DNA of 35,448 bases. Source: Archaeoglobaceae archaeon (GTDB taxonomy: Archaea > Halobacteriota > Archaeoglobi > Archaeoglobales > Archaeoglobaceae). The first letter of the stretch is position 1, and every line of letters begins with the position of its first letter. A program made the translations under genes and the position numbers. The DNA is taken from NCBI GenBank assembly GCA_015520485.1, contig WAPX01000049.1:1-35448 (forward strand). Direction: 5' to 3'. Below the pieces are notes generated by a model that worked only from the letters and a program-made list of their open reading frames with translations, was not told where the DNA came from and did no database searches. Positions 15,189-23,521 of this stretch are shown here, piece by piece.

Positions 15189-16040
15189 TGTCCAAAAATT
15201 CGTGATGCCTCGTGCTTCCACCTCAAAGCAATTTTTATACAGTAGACTATTTCTAGCGTAAATTCTCGTTTCATCGCTCTTACCTCTTGATTTTAATCTC
15301 TCGCCGAATTCAACGCTTAATGCTCCAAAATATCCCTCACCAACACTTCTATATCTGTAAACGGACTTATCGAAAAAGAGGTCCCTTATCTTCGAACCGA
15401 GACCATCCGGCTTTCTCTTCGTTGGCTTTACGACCGGTAAATAGCTTTTCTCGACGAGTTCGTTTAGGACTTAGTGTCGAAGGCTCCATCAGCTAAGGCG
15501 AATCCATTTCCTTCAGGAGCTCCTTCAACGAATTCTTCTTCTGAGCTGGTTAAATCGATATGGACTGGAATGGGAGTTTCTCCGACTCTAACGCAGACGA
15601 AGAGCTCGATTAGATTTTTGTGCCAGTTCGGAAACCTCGTAGAATCGAGAAAAGTGTAGAGGTAGTCTATCTGCTCTAAAAGTGTATTTAGAGCCCTGAG
15701 AACTTCTTTTATAAGATCTGAATGATTTACCTCCCAGTAGTTCAGCGTTGATTTTGGAATTCTAACTTTAAGGAATTTCTTCGCCAGAGATTCTGAATAT
15801 CTTAAACTGCACTTGAAGACCTCTTTCAGATCGCTTTAATGTAGAAGCCTGGATATCTTTTAGGCTTTCTTCCTCTACGCTTTTCAAATCTTTCATCGAC
15901 CTTAAGTGCAGTCAAAATCACGTGAAGGAATTTGAGCGTGAGATCGACATCGTAAATAGCAGAATTCCACCTCTTGAGCATGGAGAAATTTAATACAGCT
16001 ATATTTTAATGACACGATCTCAGAAAATTATTTTTGGACA
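15189..16040 (-). mobile_element. Decayed 852-bp insertion sequence with 11-bp terminal inverted repeats
   Basis: The ends carry TGTCCAAAAAT (15189-15199) and its reverse complement ATTTTTGGACA (16030-16040). Read on the minus strand between them is one transposase in at least three frames. In order: MLKRWNSAIYDVDLTLKFL, KVDERFEKRRGRKPKRYPGF, SLAKKFLKVRIPKSTLNYWE, DYLYTFLDSTRFPNWHKNL, IPVHIDLTSSE, GFALADGAFDTK, DGLGSKIRDLFFDKSVYRY and GYFGALSVEFGERLK. The order of ADGAFDT and GxFGALSVxFGxRLK suggests an IS4/IS5-type DDE enzyme. Frame changes occur near 15840 and 15475, so it is dead. Confidence 0.82.
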
Positions 16041-16268
16041 TGCTCACTCCATCGTAATTTTTAAGTTTATCATTCCGAGTTTGCTGAACGTCTTATTGCA
16101 GAGAAAGCACATCCAGATATTGTTATTTGCCAATTTGAAAATTCGTCGCACGAAGGTTTTTTGTTACAACGGAAAGAGGTTTTGGCGTCTTCTGACACTC
16201 TTTGTGGGGTTTTCTACGAGTTTTATCTGAAAAAATTAAAAAATTTTAAATAATTATGAAACGATACA
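16041..16268. other. Intergenic stretch without recognisable gene
   Basis: No supported gene. The last 40 bp before 16269 are AT-rich (AAAAAATTAAAAAATTTTAAA near 16229-16250) and probably contain the promoter of the following membrane-protein gene. Confidence 0.4.
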
Positions 16269-17111
16269 GTGCTGATGGAAAATGGTGCAAGTGGTGCAGC
16301 TCTCAGTACTGGTAGCCGCACAGAAGTGAGCGGGGAAGAAAGTGCACTCGGCAGGATAAAGGAGGCAGTTTCGGAGGGAGACAAATTCCTGAGTCCAGCA
16401 TGGATCGTTTTGCAGCTCGCCTTATCTTTTGCTATGTTTGTTCTAATGTTTTATAATAGGGTGAATTTCTTTGAAAGTATATACTACCGTGAATTATATA
16501 AAATTAATCACAACTACTACAATTTACAGATGTACGCTCCAGCTCAAAATTTTCAGGTGGGTAACGTTTACCTGACGTTAGTTTACGGTCTGCTTGCAGT
16601 TCTGCTTGAAATAGTTAATATTTACATAATCCTTTCGCTTATATCGAGGAGAAACAAACATCTGGAAAGGACGAGAAAGCTCTACACATCTCTGGCAGAT
16701 TACTTGGAACTGAAGGGAAAGGACACACGGTTTTTGAGAGAACTGATAGTCAGAGAGAGGGTTGAGAACGGTAACAAAAACACGGCGGGCTGGACGATTC
16801 TTTCGATACTTCCGGTAATAAACATCTTTGCGTTACCGTACGTCTATCACTTCCTGACGAGAGATTATTTCAGACACAGCGTATACGAAAAGATGGTACT
16901 CGAATGCGTATTCGACTCCCTTGGCGTGAAATCGAAGGTCGTGAAAGACTATCCTGACAGAGATACGGTAATGTACTACCTGCTCAGCGTTGTAACTCTA
17001 GGAATAGCGTGGATATACTGGCTTTACACGCTGTTTGCTGATCCGAACGAACACTTCAGGGAGCATGCAGTGATCGAACAGGAAATTTTGAGAAGTCTGA
17101 ACGTTAGCTAA
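16269..17111 (+). CDS. Four-helix membrane protein, DUF4234-like
   Basis: A 280-aa integral membrane protein with helices at about residues 45-65, 101-127, 173-195 and 235-257. The last helix ends TLGIAWIYWLYTLFADPNEHF, the pattern of DUF4234-type proteins. A polar, Ser/Gly-rich N-terminus of about 35 residues precedes helix 1. Between helices 2 and 3 lies a charged cytoplasmic loop (RRNKHLERTRKLYTSLADYL). The start is either GTG at 16269 or ATG at 16275; the context does not decide. Function unknown. It stands alone, followed by about 100 bp of AT-rich intergenic sequence and then the 3' end of rtcA. Confidence 0.75.
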   Translation: MLMENGASGAALSTGSRTEVSGEESALGRIKEAVSEGDKFLSPAWIVLQLALSFAMFVLMFYNRVNFFESIYYRELYKINHNYYNLQMYAPAQNFQVGNVYLTLVYGLLAVLLEIVNIYIILSLISRRNKHLERTRKLYTSLADYLELKGKDTRFLRELIVRERVENGNKNTAGWTILSILPVINIFALPYVYHFLTRDYFRHSVYEKMVLECVFDSLGVKSKVVKDYPDRDTVMYYLLSVVTLGIAWIYWLYTLFADPNEHFREHAVIEQEILRSLNVS

Positions 17112-17208
17112 TTGTGTTTACTGATTTGAAAATTTTTTGAAATTAATTGTTATTAAGTAACGTTAACTAAATAATTATTATTTTTGTAATTCACTGAACT
17201 GGATACAA

Positions 17209-18231
17209 CTAAAGCAGGTCTAAACCCCTGATTTCAATCATCCTGTTTTCATCATCCACATTCACGCATCCGTCAAAGAAGCTGTTTATGACGTAGGCGT
17301 TGCTTATCTGATGTCTGGTTACCTTCGAAACGGTGTAGGCCGTTTTACCCCTTGCGAGCGCTGCGAACACCATCATCTGGTCGCCAGCCCATTCGTCCAC
17401 GGCAGCTCCACTTTTTACGCTGTAAAGAATTTGATCTGCTGCCTCCTTTCCAACTACCTCAGCTCTTTTTCCTTTCTCGCCAAGAGAGCTGCCCCCAGCA
17501 AGAATGCTATCGCACCAAAGCGTTATGCCACTGCCAGTCGATACCGATTTCCAGACCTCCACGTCGATGTTTACCAATACTTCCTGCAGTTCTTTAAGCC
17601 TGTTTTTTGCAGACGAAGCCTGTCTTTCCGCAACATGTTCTGGAAGATTTGAGCAGTGACTCACACCCCTGACTTCCCGGACTTTTTCAGCTTCAAAGTT
17701 CTTTCCTTTGAGTTTTGAAGGCTCCACTCTGACCGAAACAATTCCGCCACCCTCGGGGTAATAACCTCTCTGCATGAGCCTTAAATCCACAGTTCCGCCC
17801 ATTTCTTTTACACCTCTCAGCGTAACGTTTTTCAGATAGTCCACGGGTGGAGACCACCTGACGTCTGTTCCACCGGTTACCCTCAGAGTAACGGGACTTT
17901 CAGCTGCCATGCCTACGGGAATTAAAACCTGAAGTACGAGAGATATGCTACCTGCGGTTTTAATGTCTATTCTGTAATCTCCTCCTCTTACCTCCTTTGG
18001 AGCAAAGAAGATTTTTGTCGAGCCCTTTTTCAATCCTTTAACTTCAGCGTTGCTGAGGATCTTTGCAGCCTCTATACCCTTCAAGTGCTGCATGCTCAGT
18101 CCCGGTCTGGGTCTGTTAGCCCTTATGTTGTAAACTTCAACGGGAATTCCTGTTATGCAGGATAGCACTATTGCCGTTCTGAGAATCTGACCTCCTCCTT
18201 CTCCAAAACTGCCGTCTATTTTAATCGGCAT
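17209..18231 (-). CDS. rtcA: RNA 3'-terminal phosphate cyclase
   Basis: Converts RNA 3'-phosphate ends to 2',3'-cyclic phosphates using ATP, through an enzyme-AMP intermediate on a histidine. 340 aa, normal for RtcA. It shows GSFGEGGGQILRTA at 7-20 and NRPRPGLSMQHL at 39-50. The nucleophile region RHQISNAYVIN follows, with the His at residue 307, and VDEWAGDQMM precedes it. The ATG at 18231 has no clear ribosome site. It is divergent from the transglutaminase-like gene; the roughly 118 bp between them must hold both promoters. Confidence 0.96.
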   Translation of the reverse strand: MPIKIDGSFGEGGGQILRTAIVLSCITGIPVEVYNIRANRPRPGLSMQHLKGIEAAKILSNAEVKGLKKGSTKIFFAPKEVRGGDYRIDIKTAGSISLVLQVLIPVGMAAESPVTLRVTGGTDVRWSPPVDYLKNVTLRGVKEMGGTVDLRLMQRGYYPEGGGIVSVRVEPSKLKGKNFEAEKVREVRGVSHCSNLPEHVAERQASSAKNRLKELQEVLVNIDVEVWKSVSTGSGITLWCDSILAGGSSLGEKGKRAEVVGKEAADQILYSVKSGAAVDEWAGDQMMVFAALARGKTAYTVSKVTRHQISNAYVINSFFDGCVNVDDENRMIEIRGLDLL

Positions 18232-18349
18232 CGCTTTCGAAGTTTACTGTTCACCTATTTTGCTTTTGCTGGATTTAAACGAAGAGGTTACCTGAACGTT
18301 AGCATTGGCAATCGAAAAATCTGTAAATTGCGAGTTTCAACTGAAAACC

Positions 18350-19537
18350 ATGCGAAAGCTCACGCTGATTTTTCTGATATCTCTCGCAGTAGCGGTTGCG
18401 TTTTACACCCATTCTGCAAACAGTAGCTTCAATGCCTTCTCACACCCCAATCGAAAAGTTGAGAAAAAAAGCGAAAATAGAAATTTAATCAGCGTACCTG
18501 AAGTGAAGATAACAAAACCCGAAATCAGCGTGCAGGCATCACAAACAGCTCAAGTAAAAAACCCGAATCAAATATGCCGCAAGCTCTGGCGGTACAACTT
18601 CGTGTGTGCCCTGAAGTATGCTCTGAACAGCACAAATCTGGCGGAGGTAAAGGCACTTGCAGAGAGGTTGAAGGCTAAATCTCCAAATCAGGACGTCTGG
18701 AACGTTCTGGAGTGGGAAGGTAAAAACATAAGGTACAACTGGAGCAAGGCAAGGTTGCCTGCGACGGTGGTGGAATACTGGTCAGGCAGTCAAAACGGGC
18801 AGAGCAGAGTGGAAATAGTCAGAAAGGGAATCTGGTATCAGACGCCCGGGGAAACGGTGCACAGAGGGAGCGGTATATGCGGTGACTACGCAATACTGAC
18901 GTCCGCTTTACTCTTGGACATGAACATTACGCCGTATCCGGTAATCGTTAACTTTACAAACGGTGCAGGTCACGCAGCCGTTTTCGTAAAGCTGAAGGGC
19001 TGGTACTTCGTTCTTGATCAGCATTTACCTCCAATGGATCTCGGGGCATACTACCGGGAGTGGAAGTACTACAGAAGCAAAACCTTTGGCAGCAGAACTG
19101 TAGAGAACGTGCATGTTTACGAAGTGAAGCGGGGAGATAAAGAAGCAGAAGTTGCCGACCTCGGTGTGCTGAAGCAGAAGCAGATACTCTCGGAAAACTA
19201 CGACATTACCAATAGCGATCTGTACACTCTGAGTTACGGTCTGATGAAGAGGTTTGAAAGTATAGGCCTAAAAATCGATCCAAACCTTAAAGGCTTAAAA
19301 CCGGGAGCGTACCTTCCAGAGGGTTATTCTTCGGGAAGGTACTGGACGTTTACTTTTCCTCACTACGCTGATTACTATAACCCCGTGTTTTACAAACAGT
19401 ACGTTAACTACTTCTTTTCGCAGATATGCAGGGGAGCTGTAAAAGTAGATGCCGAAAGCTGTAACAGAGTGTGGATAAACTGCAGCGTTAACGGTACGGA
19501 TCTCGTGTTCCACGTCTTGTTTGCTCAATACGGATGA
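18350..19537 (+). CDS. Secreted transglutaminase-like cysteine protease-fold protein
   Basis: A 395-aa exported protein. The ATG at 18350 gives MRKLTLIFLISLAVAVAF, a clean signal peptide/N-terminal anchor; a TTG at 18305 would put 15 polar residues in front and is less likely. The transglutaminase-core triad is visible: Cys177 in GSGICGDYA, His208 in GAGHAAVF, Asp223 in YFVLDQHLP. The region before it (about 25-75) is polar and low in structure, as in an extracellular linker. The C-terminal 100 residues contain extra cysteines (QICRG, ESCNRVWINCS) that could form disulfides outside the cell. The likely role is cleavage or cross-linking of cell-surface proteins; the substrate is unknown. Confidence 0.82.
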   Translation: MRKLTLIFLISLAVAVAFYTHSANSSFNAFSHPNRKVEKKSENRNLISVPEVKITKPEISVQASQTAQVKNPNQICRKLWRYNFVCALKYALNSTNLAEVKALAERLKAKSPNQDVWNVLEWEGKNIRYNWSKARLPATVVEYWSGSQNGQSRVEIVRKGIWYQTPGETVHRGSGICGDYAILTSALLLDMNITPYPVIVNFTNGAGHAAVFVKLKGWYFVLDQHLPPMDLGAYYREWKYYRSKTFGSRTVENVHVYEVKRGDKEAEVADLGVLKQKQILSENYDITNSDLYTLSYGLMKRFESIGLKIDPNLKGLKPGAYLPEGYSSGRYWTFTFPHYADYYNPVFYKQYVNYFFSQICRGAVKVDAESCNRVWINCSVNGTDLVFHVLFAQYG

Positions 19538-19610
19538 GTTAACAGAGGATGGTGTAAGTTGAGAATGTGCTTTCAGCCGATGAGCGTTCAATCAGGTGAA
19601 AAATCAAACT

Positions 19611-19654
19611 GAAAATTTAATATACCATATTTCAAACAGTACTCAAGGGGGTGG
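19611..19654 (+). promoter_or_regulatory. sepF promoter and Shine-Dalgarno
   Basis: A TATA-like AAAATTTAATATACC (19612-19626) is about 30 bp before AAGGGGGTGG (19645-19654). The latter is a strong ribosome site placed correctly for the TTG at 19660 and too close for a GTG at 19651. Confidence 0.55.
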
Positions 19655-19659
19655 ATTCT

Positions 19660-20037
19660 TTGGGGTTCATGGAAAAGCTTATAGGGGCTGGAAAGTCTCA
19701 GAAATACTCTCCCTCAGACTACGAGGAGCTTGACCTTTCAGAGTACGAAACCGAAATAGAGGGAGAGGCTGAAACGTTTGTTAAAGTTGCTGAGATAACT
19801 GGACTGGCTGAAGTCGCTGAAATAAGAAAGCAGGTTTACGAGGGAAACATAGTGATAGCTGACGTCGCTTTCCTAAGACACGACCAGCTCACGCTCGACA
19901 GAATAGTTAAAGACCTGAAACAGCTTGCAGATGACGTGAACGGAGACGTTGTCTGGCTCGGTGAGGAATACCTTATTGTAACCCCTACCGGCATAAAAAT
20001 CGACAGAAATAAGATAAGGGGTATAAAAGACAAGTAA
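19660..20037 (+). CDS. sepF: Cell division protein SepF (archaeal FtsZ anchor)
   Basis: Membrane anchor for FtsZ at the division site in FtsZ-based archaea. 125 aa, with an N-terminal membrane-targeting helix (MGFMEKLIG), an acidic linker (EELDLSEYETEIEGEAE) and the DUF552/SepF core. The core includes EVAEIRKQVYEGNIVIADVA, VKDLKQLADDVNGDVVWLGE and the closing ITPTGIKIDR-type strand (here IVTPTGIKIDR). I chose the TTG at 19660 because it gives the family's MGFM start and sits at the right distance from GGGGGTGG; GTG at 19651 and ATG at 19669 are alternatives. ftsZ is not in the window. The ZPR1-like gene follows 26 bp later and is probably co-transcribed. Confidence 0.92.
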   Translation: MGFMEKLIGAGKSQKYSPSDYEELDLSEYETEIEGEAETFVKVAEITGLAEVAEIRKQVYEGNIVIADVAFLRHDQLTLDRIVKDLKQLADDVNGDVVWLGEEYLIVTPTGIKIDRNKIRGIKDK

Positions 20038-20063
20038 TTTTTAAGAATATATTTGCAGATATC

Positions 20064-20642
20064 ATGGAGATCACCTGTCCCTCCTGTGGAAGAAAAACCG
20101 AACTCGTAACGGTCAGACACGACATACCCTACTTTGGGGAAATCGTTCTCACATCGATAGCGTGCGAGTGCGGATTCAGGCACAACGACTGCATAGTGCT
20201 CAGCGTAAAGGAGCCCGTTCGCTACAGAATTAAAATTAGAGAAGACAACCTCTTCATCAAGGTCGTTCGTTCCACGTCAGGAACGATAAGGGTGCCCGAG
20301 CTCGGAGTGGTCGTGGAACCGGGGCCAGCGTCTCAGGCGTTTATAACCAATCTGGAGGGCGTTCTCGACAGAATCAGGGATGTCGTCTTAATGGCCATGA
20401 GATGGAGGAGCGAGGAGGGAGACAGCACGGCAGTTGACAGATGTCAGGAAATACTGAAGAGAATAGAAGACGTGATTGAAGGAAAAGACGAGTTAACGCT
20501 TGTGCTCGAAGATCCGTTCGGAAACAGCCTCATAGCGTCTGAAGAAGCGGAAAGAGAAAAAATAAGTGTAGACGATTTAAAGAATTTGAAAACCGGTTTA
20601 ACGGTTCTTGAAATTTCCGGAGATCTGGAGGAAAATCTGTAG
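20064..20642 (+). CDS. ZPR1-family zinc-finger protein
   Basis: A 192-aa single-domain archaeal ZPR1-like protein. The zinc finger is CPSC (residues 5-8) with its partner CECGF, followed by the conserved beta-domain (YRIKIREDNLFIKVVRSTSGTIRVPELGVVVEPG, abbreviated view: SGTIRVPELG and EPGPASQAFITNLEGVL). Eukaryotic ZPR1 carries two such modules and acts as a chaperone for elongation factor 1A. The archaeal single-module role is not established. The C-terminal helix region includes DPFGNSLI, a family signature. Its stop codon ends at 20642, immediately next to the stop of the convergent taw3 with no base between them. Confidence 0.9.
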   Translation: MEITCPSCGRKTELVTVRHDIPYFGEIVLTSIACECGFRHNDCIVLSVKEPVRYRIKIREDNLFIKVVRSTSGTIRVPELGVVVEPGPASQAFITNLEGVLDRIRDVVLMAMRWRSEEGDSTAVDRCQEILKRIEDVIEGKDELTLVLEDPFGNSLIASEEAEREKISVDDLKNLKTGLTVLEISGDLEENL

Positions 20643-21233
20643 TCAGGTTTTGACGTCAGCTTTCCGGGCAGCATTTCGGGTCAGTATCTCTGAAAAACGC
20701 ATAAATCTGCTTCTGCTCCTTTCGAGCTTCATTTTCGCTATCTTCAAGACCGCTTTTGCGTCCACAGGTAAAAATTTTTCAAACCTTACCGGAATTTCCA
20801 TTCTTTCGTGCCCGCAAACTTCAACAACCATGTTTTTCAGAGAAATTATTCCCGCCCTCCTTATTCCCGCATCCTGAGCTGAACGAATCAGAATTTCCGC
20901 ATGCTTTTCGCTTTTGCAGGCTATGTGCAGTATCGGGGGGTGAAGCATAAGCCACGTCGTCCTTTTTCCCATTTTTATCGCCTTTTCTACCTCCTCAGGT
21001 TCGGGTATGCTGTGCCATTTACCGAGGAAAACGGCATCACCCTTGTTGCCGAAGTCGGGCATGTCCATCACAGCCAGTCTACCCGCACAGCTCGAGAGTG
21101 TTACGTAGCAGCTCAGGGAGTTAATTCTGTCCAGCAATGGTATTATCCACTCGTCAACTTCGTTTTTTTCTCTGGCAATTCTGAGTTTTTCGAGCTTTCT
21201 CTTTCTGTAGTCATTCCACGCTTCTGCTCTCAT
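20643..21233 (-). CDS. taw3: tRNA wybutosine-pathway methyltransferase Taw3 (TYW3)
   Basis: SAM-dependent methyltransferase that acts on the N4 position of the wyosine-family base at position 37 of tRNA-Phe. 196 aa. It has the TYW3 hallmarks: LSSCAGR (residues 46-52), a short LGKWHS segment and LMLHPPILHIACK. IISLKNMVVEVCGHERMEIPV follows (read as two stretches). The C-terminus is basic (KLERSRSRFMRF). The ATG at 21233 is preceded by a region with no clear ribosome site. Convergent and exactly abutting with the ZPR1-like gene. Confidence 0.93.
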   Translation of the reverse strand: MRAEAWNDYRKRKLEKLRIAREKNEVDEWIIPLLDRINSLSCYVTLSSCAGRLAVMDMPDFGNKGDAVFLGKWHSIPEPEEVEKAIKMGKRTTWLMLHPPILHIACKSEKHAEILIRSAQDAGIRRAGIISLKNMVVEVCGHERMEIPVRFEKFLPVDAKAVLKIAKMKLERSRSRFMRFSEILTRNAARKADVKT

Positions 21234-21342
21234 CCTGTCAATTCACGTCAGGCAGGTTTTATTTAGCTTTTAGCTAAATTTTAATGCATAAATTTTAAAA
21301 CTGGGAAATGCCACCCCCTTCACAATAAAGGCACAATAAAAG

Positions 21343-21414
21343 CGCCCCGGCCGGGAATTGAACCCGGGTCAGGGGTTCCGGAGACCCCCAGGATATCCAC
21401 TACCCCACCGGGGC
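21343..21414 (-). tRNA. tRNA-Arg (anticodon CCG)
   Basis: On the minus strand, acceptor GCCCCGG pairs with CCGGGGC. The T-arm is CCGGG-TTCAATT-CCCGG and the anticodon stem GGGGT/ACCCC encloses the loop CTCCGGA, giving anticodon CCG (Arg, CGG codons). Discriminator G; CCA not encoded. There is one more nucleotide than usual between the D-stem and anticodon stem in my fold, so the exact D-arm pairing is uncertain. The first 15 nt overlap the end of dtdA. Confidence 0.88.
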
Positions 21415-22266
21415 AAAATGCTTTTTGGCCTGCTTTGCCTTGAACATCTCCACGCCGATTTCGTCACAAACTTCAGCAACCATCTTTTTTACCTTCGATA
21501 CAGTTGACTTTTCATCTATAACAACTATTTCCGCCTCGCTCAGCTCTATTGCTTTCTTCAGAAAACTGCTGTTTAAGCCATCAAACGTGTACTTCGCAAA
21601 GTTGTGAGCAAAGGCAATTTCAGTTGATAGCTCGAGCTCGGTCTGCCTTGGAGCGTAGTGGGTTCCTCCAATCCCAACTGCAACCACCCAGTCTCTCTTC
21701 TCACACGTTATTGCCTCTGCTATTGACTCCGCAACTGCTCTTGCTGCCCTTTCGTCTTTCCACTCAGTCTCAGTTGAACCAATCTCGTAAAAGGCTGAAG
21801 GCACGTCTATTTCACTTGGACCGTGGTGAGTGACCTCTAAACTGAACGTGTAATCTTCGAGCCCGTGTTCCTTCATCTTTTCTACAAGAGTTAAGGCGTA
21901 ATTTTTCATAGTGACTGGAGATGGCTTTGCGAGAGAGTATGGCTTTCCTCCATAATCTGCAGTGGCAACATTTCCCGAAACGTGGCAGGAAAGCAGCTTC
22001 CTCCCGTCCTTGCTCGTGTGGCGTGATGCGAACACTATCTCCACTGGAGACACGTTAAATACGTCGCGTATTTTTTTGTCTATTCCGTCAGCATAAATCA
22101 GCCTTTGCTCTATTTCAACTACGCACGCATCTATACCTTCAAGCTCCATTAGCGTTAAACCGTCTTCAACTCTCTCGTCCCTACACCTAAACATTTCGAG
22201 CAGCCTGTTTTTTATATTCATTGAAGCGGGATCAGCTCTACTGCACAGCACGATCGTACATTCCAT
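21400..22266 (-). CDS. dtdA: D-aminoacyl-tRNA deacylase, archaeal/plant type
   Basis: Hydrolyses D-amino acids from mischarged tRNAs (DTD2/GEK1-type, zinc-dependent). 288 aa. Signatures include VFASRHTSKDGRKLLSCHVSGN, TFSLEVTHHGPSE and AVGIGGTHYAPRQTE (each a known block of this family), then IDEKSTVSKVKKMV near the end. I place the start at the ATG at 22266. A TATA box (minus-strand AAAAATATAAAAC, 22288-22299) is about 27 bp upstream, which predicts a leaderless mRNA starting at this codon; an in-frame start at 22284 would fall before it. The last five codons (APVG and the TAG stop) lie inside the tRNA-Arg gene on the same strand, so processing of the tRNA would cut this message. Confidence 0.94.
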   Translation of the reverse strand: MECTIVLCSRADPASMNIKNRLLEMFRCRDERVEDGLTLMELEGIDACVVEIEQRLIYADGIDKKIRDVFNVSPVEIVFASRHTSKDGRKLLSCHVSGNVATADYGGKPYSLAKPSPVTMKNYALTLVEKMKEHGLEDYTFSLEVTHHGPSEIDVPSAFYEIGSTETEWKDERAARAVAESIAEAITCEKRDWVVAVGIGGTHYAPRQTELELSTEIAFAHNFAKYTFDGLNSSFLKKAIELSEAEIVVIDEKSTVSKVKKMVAEVCDEIGVEMFKAKQAKKHFAPVG

Positions 22267-22287
22267 GAATGAAAGATAACCCACCTG

Positions 22288-22299
22288 TTTTATATTTTT
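22288..22299 (-). promoter_or_regulatory. TATA box of dtdA, leaderless
   Basis: Minus-strand AAAAATATAAAAC centred about 27 bp before the ATG at 22266, the standard archaeal spacing from TATA to transcription start. This decides the dtdA start codon. Confidence 0.6.
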
Positions 22300-22524
22300 G
22301 GCCGATTTTCAGGATTTTAAACTTTAGGAATTTTTTGAACTTTCTCTTCCGTTGAACTGTCAAAAATTCAATCATATCGGCATCTGCGAAATTATTACAA
22401 GAATAAATTTATCTATTATTTTGTGATTATGATTATTTCCGAATTTCAATAACCATGTTATTTTAATTATTTCGAAAAATAAAATTAAAAAAATTTATTT
22501 ATTGGATATGTAAAACTAACAGAC

Positions 22525-23340
22525 ATGATTACAAGAAGGGGATTTCTGGGATTAATGGGTGCTGTTGCCGCTGCTGCAGCCGGACTCGGATGCACGGAGA
22601 ACAAACCGGTTACGCACAACCAAACAGTTACGCAAACAGCGAAGTTCTCGCAGGTACCTTGGCCGTACGTCAAGCTCGACCCGGATAGCGTGGCTGACAT
22701 CGCTTACGAAGGCTACATGCACCACCACTGCATGTACGGTGTCGTCAATGCAGTCGTTCAATCTCTTGCCGATAAAATTGGAGAGCCCTACTCTTCATTC
22801 CCAACGCTGATAACTGTTTACGGAAAAGCCGGAGTTTCAGGCTGGGCAACTCTCTGCGGTGCGCTGAACGGAGCGGCAATGGTGTGTTATATGGTTCTGC
22901 CGGAGAAGGAGGCTGATGCAGTAATCAACGAACTGTTTTCGTGGTACGAGTACACACCTCTACCGGAGTACGTACCGGAACACCCGGTAAAGTCTGACCT
23001 CAGCCCCTTTCCAAAATCAAAAGCCAATTCTCCCCTCTGCCACGTTTCGGTCAGCAACTGGTGCAAGAGCTCGGGTTACAAAGCGTTCTCCAGGGAAAGA
23101 GAGGAGAGGTGCGGCAGGTTAGCTGCTGACGTGGCCAGAAAGCTCGTCGAGCTTCTTAACGAAATGAAGGCGGGAACATTTGTACCGAAGTATCCGCTGG
23201 ACAACGTTACGATGAAGTGCAGAGCCTGCCACTGTAAGGGAAGCTCTTTGCAGAATACAAGAGGAAAGATGGCGTGTTGGGAGTGCCACACTAAGAACAT
23301 AACGCTGATAGATGAAATGGAGGGGCACCCGAAGATTTAG
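22525..23340 (+). CDS. Tat-exported split-Soret-type dihaem cytochrome c
   Basis: A 271-aa exported redox protein. The N-terminus has a twin-arginine signal (TRRGFLGLMG, then an alanine-rich stretch) and a possible lipobox (AAGLGC). The C-terminal part contains two haem c attachment motifs, CRACH (232-236) and CWECH (251-255). The central domain, with HHHCMYGVVNAVVQ, GWATLCGALNGAA and CYMVLPE, matches the C_GCAxxG_C_C/split-Soret cytochrome family known from Desulfovibrio. It should sit outside the membrane in respiratory electron transfer; partner and direction are unknown. It stands alone between dtdA and the exosome operon. Preceding sequence (22285-22524) is AT-rich and holds the promoter. 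Confidence 0.88.
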   Translation: MITRRGFLGLMGAVAAAAAGLGCTENKPVTHNQTVTQTAKFSQVPWPYVKLDPDSVADIAYEGYMHHHCMYGVVNAVVQSLADKIGEPYSSFPTLITVYGKAGVSGWATLCGALNGAAMVCYMVLPEKEADAVINELFSWYEYTPLPEYVPEHPVKSDLSPFPKSKANSPLCHVSVSNWCKSSGYKAFSREREERCGRLAADVARKLVELLNEMKAGTFVPKYPLDNVTMKCRACHCKGSSLQNTRGKMACWECHTKNITLIDEMEGHPKI

Positions 23341-23346
23341 GAAATC

Positions 23347-23367
23347 TTTTATATTTTTCTTTTTTAT
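23347..23367 (+). terminator. T-rich terminator after the cytochrome gene
   Basis: Runs CTTTTATATTTTTCTTTTTT begin 7 bp after the stop codon, typical of archaeal oligo-T termination. Confidence 0.5.
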
Positions 23368-23521
23368 CTATTGTATTCTCTGATTTACCGCTAATTTACT
23401 ATCCGCTTTTAACTATTCATTCGAGTAATGTGGGTTGAAAGAATACAGCTCAGTGTAGTTACAATCGTTAATTTATCAGTAATTAATAACCCTTAAAAGC
23501 TGTAACCGATGCCTGCAGGTT

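Noticed and set aside
15141-15221. N-terminal extension of the metallo-hydrolase
   Set aside because: Those residues are the transposase C-terminus plus terminal repeat; the family start is MESTFEYKG at 15140.
16009-16230. Plus-strand 73-codon frame starting near the IS end
   Set aside because: Begins inside the IS terminal region, has no ribosome site and no recognisable motif.
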